A stretch of 37,825 nucleotides of DNA from an uncultured Pirellulaceae bacterium (lineage in GTDB: Bacteria > Planctomycetota > Planctomycetia > Pirellulales > Pirellulaceae): the NCBI GenBank assembly GCA_938010615.1, contig CALLUY010000076.1:1-37825 (forward strand), read 5' to 3'. A program made the position numbers and the translations under genes. Shown piece after piece: positions 34,513 through 37,825 of this stretch (position 1 is its first letter; each line of letters begins with the position of its first letter). The notes under the pieces were generated by a model. That model searched no databases. It saw nothing but the letters and a program-made list of their open reading frames with translations, and was not told where the DNA came from.

Positions 34513-35424
34513 ATGAGCGAAGAAATCGAGAAACCTGTTGACCCAGAGATGTCAGACTTCAAACGTGCTCGGAAAAATCGTACCGAGTCCAGTTTGCAGA
34601 GTCCTCTTGAGACATACCTTCGGGAAATCAACGAGACTCGATTGCTTACCGCAGACGAGGAAAAGGAACTTGCTCGAGCGATCGCCAAGGGTGACGTTCA
34701 GGCGAGGGATCGTATGGTTCGAGCTAACTTGCGATTGGTTGTGAACATCGCTCGGGGATACACCAGCAAAGGTCTTGGTCTGCAAGATTTGATCGAAGAA
34801 GGTAACCTCGGTCTGCTGCGAGCCGTCGAAGGTTTCGATCCGAATGTTGGTACGCGATTCAGTACGTACGCAAGTTACTGGATTAAGCAGTCGATCAAAC
34901 GAGCTTTGATTAACTCAGCGAAGACGATTCGAATTCCGGCCTACATGGTCGAGTTGCTTTCTAAGTGGCGTCGGGCCACGATTCGATTGACCGAAGAGCT
35001 TCGTCGCAATCCGACTCCCGAAGAGATCGGCCGTTTGTTGGGATTGCCGAAACGAAAGCTTCCAATCATCAAGAAAGCCATCCAGATCTACAATGCGACT
35101 CCGCAAACAGATCAGCCTGACGGCGGTTGGACGTTGAGCGAAATGGTGATGGATGATCGAATGCGTTCGCCAGAAGACGAGCTGATTGAGACTGATGTGA
35201 TGAAGCACATCAAGACGATGATGGGTGACCTCGATGAGCGTGCTGCGGCGGTTCTGCGAATGCGTTTTGGCTTGGAGGGTTTGGAGCCACACACATTGAA
35301 GGAAATCGGCGAGAAGCTTGGGTTGACTCGTGAACGTGTTCGGCAGATCGAAACCGAAACGCTAAAGCGGTTGGGCGATGGCTTGCGTGATCCTCACGAC
35401 ATGGAAATCTCGATGCCGTTCTAA
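34513..35424 (+). CDS. RpoD/SigA-type sigma-70 factor (group 2-like)
   Basis: 303-aa sigma factor without region 1.1. Region 1.2 begins SLQSPLETYLREINETRLLT; region 2 reads RLVVNIARGYTSKGLGLQDLIEEG and FDPNVGTRFSTYASYWIKQS (core-binding and -10 recognition); region 3 follows RIPAYMVELLSKWRRATIRL; region 4 ends LKEIGEKLGLTRERVRQIET (helix-turn-helix for the -35). Absence of the acidic 1.1 and short length make it a group 2 paralogue rather than the housekeeping factor. The ATG at 34513 is the only good start. It is divergent from ApbE-NqrM. Regulon unknown. Confidence 0.95.
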   Translation: MSEEIEKPVDPEMSDFKRARKNRTESSLQSPLETYLREINETRLLTADEEKELARAIAKGDVQARDRMVRANLRLVVNIARGYTSKGLGLQDLIEEGNLGLLRAVEGFDPNVGTRFSTYASYWIKQSIKRALINSAKTIRIPAYMVELLSKWRRATIRLTEELRRNPTPEEIGRLLGLPKRKLPIIKKAIQIYNATPQTDQPDGGWTLSEMVMDDRMRSPEDELIETDVMKHIKTMMGDLDERAAAVLRMRFGLEGLEPHTLKEIGEKLGLTRERVRQIETETLKRLGDGLRDPHDMEISMPF

Positions 35425-35442
35425 AAGTTGCGGTGCGAGAAG

Positions 35443-35469
35443 TTGCATGGATTTGATTTGTCCATGCAA
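35443..35469. other. Perfect 9-bp hairpin just after the sigma gene
   Basis: TTGCATGGA (35443-35451) and TCCATGCAA (35461-35469) form a stem with a 9-base loop. No T-run follows, so terminator function is weak. Its right arm merges with the outer edge of element D, where TCCRTGCAAA is shared with element C. Confidence 0.6.
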
Positions 35470-35761
35470 ATCCTAACCCGATGCGTGAGTTTCGAAGTTG
35501 CAGTGTTTAGTGCTGAAAGCACGGCATGTTCTAGCCATGGACGCAAGTCCATGGAAAACGTTGATGCATTAATCGGTAGTCCTGAAAGGACGGCAGGAAA
35601 ATTGCGGTCGTGCAAAGCTTGGCTTCTGCCGTGCCTTCGGCACTCCGCGGCGACTCATGAACCGTAACCACGGACTTGCGTCCGTGGCTAATACATGTCG
35701 TCACTTCGTGACTGAAAATGTGCAACTGCACCTCGCTAATGCGTCGGGTTGCGACTGGTAG
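35452..35761. repeat. Palindrome-array element D (complete)
   Basis: Left end TTTGTCCATGCAAATCCTAA then CCCGATGCGTGAGTTTCGAA and GTTGCAGTG; right end GTGCAACTGCACCTCGCTAA then TGCGTCGGGTTGCGACTGG, the inverse of the left core. Inner hairpins: GTGCTGAAAGCAC, CCATGGACGCAAGTCCATGG, TCCTGAAAGGA, GTGCCTTCGGCAC, CCACGGACTTGCGTCCGTGG and CAGTCACGAAGTGACG (read on the minus strand). Element A carries the same modules in reverse orientation. Confidence 0.88.
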
Positions 35762-35794
35762 TATCAACTTTCGTTACTTCCCGAATGACGGAGT

Positions 35795-37510
35795 CTACTT
35801 CATCAAAGGAAGGCGATAGCAGGCTGCTTCTTCGTCTGAGCGTACCAAAACGAGGTCGTTGTAGATCGCCAGTGTGTTCCAACAAGTGCCGCTGATCGTG
35901 TCGATCGATCCAAGTTCGCGATATTCGTCGGGCGTGGCTTCAGCCAAGGCAAGCTTTCCGTTTTCAGCGTGAATCAAAAGTTTGTCACCGACGAGCAACA
36001 GTTGTCCAGTTCCAAACCCGCGACGTCTCCACTTCTTCTTGAGCGTTTTCGCATCGACGCATTCGACGAAACGATCTGAGATCGCGTAAGCATGACCATC
36101 GTAGATTACCGGGTTGGAGAACTTTGTTTTTAAAGCTCGAGGATCACGTGCCTCGGCTACCGGCTTCAGATTGCCATCGGAGTTTTCGAAAGTGATCACT
36201 TGGGCCCCGGTTGAGTATCCTTTGGAGATCATGATCGAGTTCTCATCGATGACGGTGACTTGTGAACAGTTGGCTGCTGCCGAGCTATCGCCTGGCCAAG
36301 GGAAAGACCAGAGTTCTTCACCGGTTGCTGGATCGTGGGAGACGCAGTGATCTTCTGCGATCAGAAGAATCTGCCGAACGCCACCAACGGTCGCCATAAT
36401 TGGAGATCCGTAGGCCACCATTCGCTTACCACCGCGCCAAACTTCCCTTCCGGATTTGATATCAATCGCGATCAGCGTCGCACCGTCGGGCGAAACGAAT
36501 TTCTCCGTCACACCGCCTTTTGAATCATTGCCTTCAATCGCAGAATTCGCGATGCCGCCGGCGGAAGTGATCAGAAGATCGTCAACGATCAGCGGAGACG
36601 GTGACCGACCCCAGATCAGCGTCGAGTTCTCTTGCGAGAATGCAAGACCGCGATTGTTGGTTTGAGAAACCTGTTCGATTCCAACGGCTGCCGGCACGTC
36701 GAATGACCAAATGAGAGAGCCATCCTCTCCATTGAGGCAATCGATGACGCCCGTGCCGCTGGTTGCGTAAACTTTGCCCTTATGGATCGTTGGAGTCGCT
36801 CGTGGTCCAACTCTTCCGAAGCCACGAAAGTCCTCATGTCGCCGCGCAACAGAATAGTTCCAAACGGTATTGCCAGTTTCGATTTCGTAGCACACTACGC
36901 ATTCCAAGTCGTCGCGTTGTTCCTGCGTGATCGCGAAACCATTGACGATCGCGAAGCCCGACCAAGCGTCTCCGACTGGTTGCTTCCACAATTCCTTCGG
37001 TTGGACTTTGTTCCAATCGTCGAGCGCGACGTTCTCTACACGACCGTTTCGGTTGGGACCGAGGAATTGAGGAAAGTCAAATTCAGTGGTCGCTTCCAGT
37101 CTGGATGTCGACGACTCCGCGGCTTTTGCCACAATTGCTTTCTTGCCACCCCAGAATCGTGGCTCGAATCTTTCAACATTCGCGTTGCCGCCGAAAATTG
37201 GCTGAAACAGAACCATGAAAGCGATTGGAGCAACGAAACAGATCAACGCCAGGAATGTCGCCAAGTTAAAGCTGCGTGCTCGACGTAGAAGATACCAGCC
37301 TCCGATCAGCAACATCGCCACCATCGGCAGTCCAAGGCTCGCAAGATTTTTCACGCCCGGATCAAGGTTGACCGCTTCTGCAAGAAAGTCATCGAATACA
37401 TTTAGAACGACCAACATTGCCGTGACGACAACGATCACAACCCAAGGAAAAAACGTTTTGGGTCGCGCGGAGGTAACTTGTTCTGAATTTGATTCAGATT
37501 GATCAGTCAT
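35795..37510 (-). CDS. Membrane-anchored PQQ-like beta-propeller protein
   Basis: 571 residues. Three N-terminal hydrophobic helices (about 22-40, 58-76, 84-105) are followed by a periplasmic propeller from about 145. Its blades have typical PQQ-repeat strands: GKVYATSGTGVIDCLNGEDG, LIAIDIKSGREVWRGG, CVSHDPATGEELWSFPW and HAYAISDRFVECVDAKTLKKKW. An opening DFPQFLGPNRNGRVENVAL is the phrase that often precedes planctomycete PQQ propellers. There are no quinoprotein catalytic residues of a dehydrogenase, so a scaffold (BamB-like) or sensor is more likely. The ATG at 37510 follows a GTG at 37513. Function unknown. Confidence 0.88.
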   Translation of the reverse strand: MTDQSESNSEQVTSARPKTFFPWVVIVVVTAMLVVLNVFDDFLAEAVNLDPGVKNLASLGLPMVAMLLIGGWYLLRRARSFNLATFLALICFVAPIAFMVLFQPIFGGNANVERFEPRFWGGKKAIVAKAAESSTSRLEATTEFDFPQFLGPNRNGRVENVALDDWNKVQPKELWKQPVGDAWSGFAIVNGFAITQEQRDDLECVVCYEIETGNTVWNYSVARRHEDFRGFGRVGPRATPTIHKGKVYATSGTGVIDCLNGEDGSLIWSFDVPAAVGIEQVSQTNNRGLAFSQENSTLIWGRSPSPLIVDDLLITSAGGIANSAIEGNDSKGGVTEKFVSPDGATLIAIDIKSGREVWRGGKRMVAYGSPIMATVGGVRQILLIAEDHCVSHDPATGEELWSFPWPGDSSAAANCSQVTVIDENSIMISKGYSTGAQVITFENSDGNLKPVAEARDPRALKTKFSNPVIYDGHAYAISDRFVECVDAKTLKKKWRRRGFGTGQLLLVGDKLLIHAENGKLALAEATPDEYRELGSIDTISGTCWNTLAIYNDLVLVRSDEEAACYRLPLMK

Positions 37511-37825
37511 CACTTCGAACCGAAAAGAGTGAGGGGAAAATCCCAGTTTAGCGGCATCGCTGAAAACTTAAACAGACGGTTCAACGCGTTCAGCACGCCA
37601 ATCTTTCGCAGTAGCCGTGCCCAGCGTCAAAACGGCTCATTTTCATCGGTTGGAATGGCCGCAATTGAATACAGATCCAGCGTTAGTAGTTAGTGTCTGT
37701 CTGCAAAGTCGTTTGGCGTTTTGAAACGCGGGTTGAAATCAAAAAAAATTCCTTGAAGAATCGAACCAAATTGATGGTTCGCGCGTTGAATTGTTGTTCC
37801 TACACGACAAATCACGCAAAACTTC
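37511..37825. other. Intergenic edge region
   Basis: 315 bp upstream of the propeller gene reaching the window edge. No gene is supported. A short inverted repeat GCGTTT-TG-AAACGC lies at 37716-37729, with arms identical to those at 6710-6724, and an A-run follows at 37741. The promoter of the propeller gene should be here but is not evident. Confidence 0.45.

Overview
The window looks like chromosomal DNA of a planctomycete, probably of the Pirellulaceae type. Pointers are a DUF1552 / DUF1592-type c-type cytochrome pair with a DUF1080 protein, a Ser/Thr kinase with the planctomycete-style N-terminal helical region, a secreted beta-helix protein with a 'LESKTMLA' N-terminal signature, Gram-negative envelope genes (kdsC and an LptA-like giant) and several TTG starts. 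No 16S, tRNA or phylogenetic marker settles the genus. All assignments rest on reading the sequence by eye.

Layout: 1-2250 (minus) is a cysH-cysI sulfate assimilation operon whose cysI runs off the left edge. 2889-4225 (plus) is a CaCA Ca2+/Na+ antiporter overlapping a divergent P-II protein. 4263-6526 (minus) holds a possible 33-residue membrane peptide, a Ser/Thr kinase with a degenerate receiver domain, and a small coiled-coil protein. 6884-9604 (plus) is a secreted glycoside-hydrolase-like protein. 9650-11590 (minus) is a RecQ helicase. 11751-15456 (plus) is kdsC followed by a 1045-codon LptA/OstA-like envelope protein. 15527-16950 is a decayed IS110 transposase with a highly structured leader, then a palindrome-array repeat. 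17104-20443 (plus) encodes a lipoprotein and a Pmp-like beta-helix protein. 20490-25083 (minus) is a DUF1080 - cytochrome - DUF1552 operon. 25799-30642 (plus) is ovoA - ATP-grasp - MATE. 31063-34315 (minus) holds a polytopic membrane protein of unknown role and an ApbE-NqrM fusion. 34513-35424 (plus) is an RpoD-like sigma factor. 35795-37510 (minus) is a membrane-anchored PQQ-type beta-propeller.

Best candidates for something undescribed: (1) four noncoding elements of about 310-345 bp, at 16607, 25211, 30690 and 35452, which share inverted terminal motifs and enclose different sets of short palindromes; (2) the ovoA - ATP-grasp - MATE cluster, suggesting an ovothiol-derived conjugate that is exported; (3) a P-II protein without the uridylylation tyrosine and with an altered B-loop, translationally coupled to a cation antiporter; (4) a single-chain ApbE-NqrM fusion. 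The rest is ordinary planctomycete chromosomal content.
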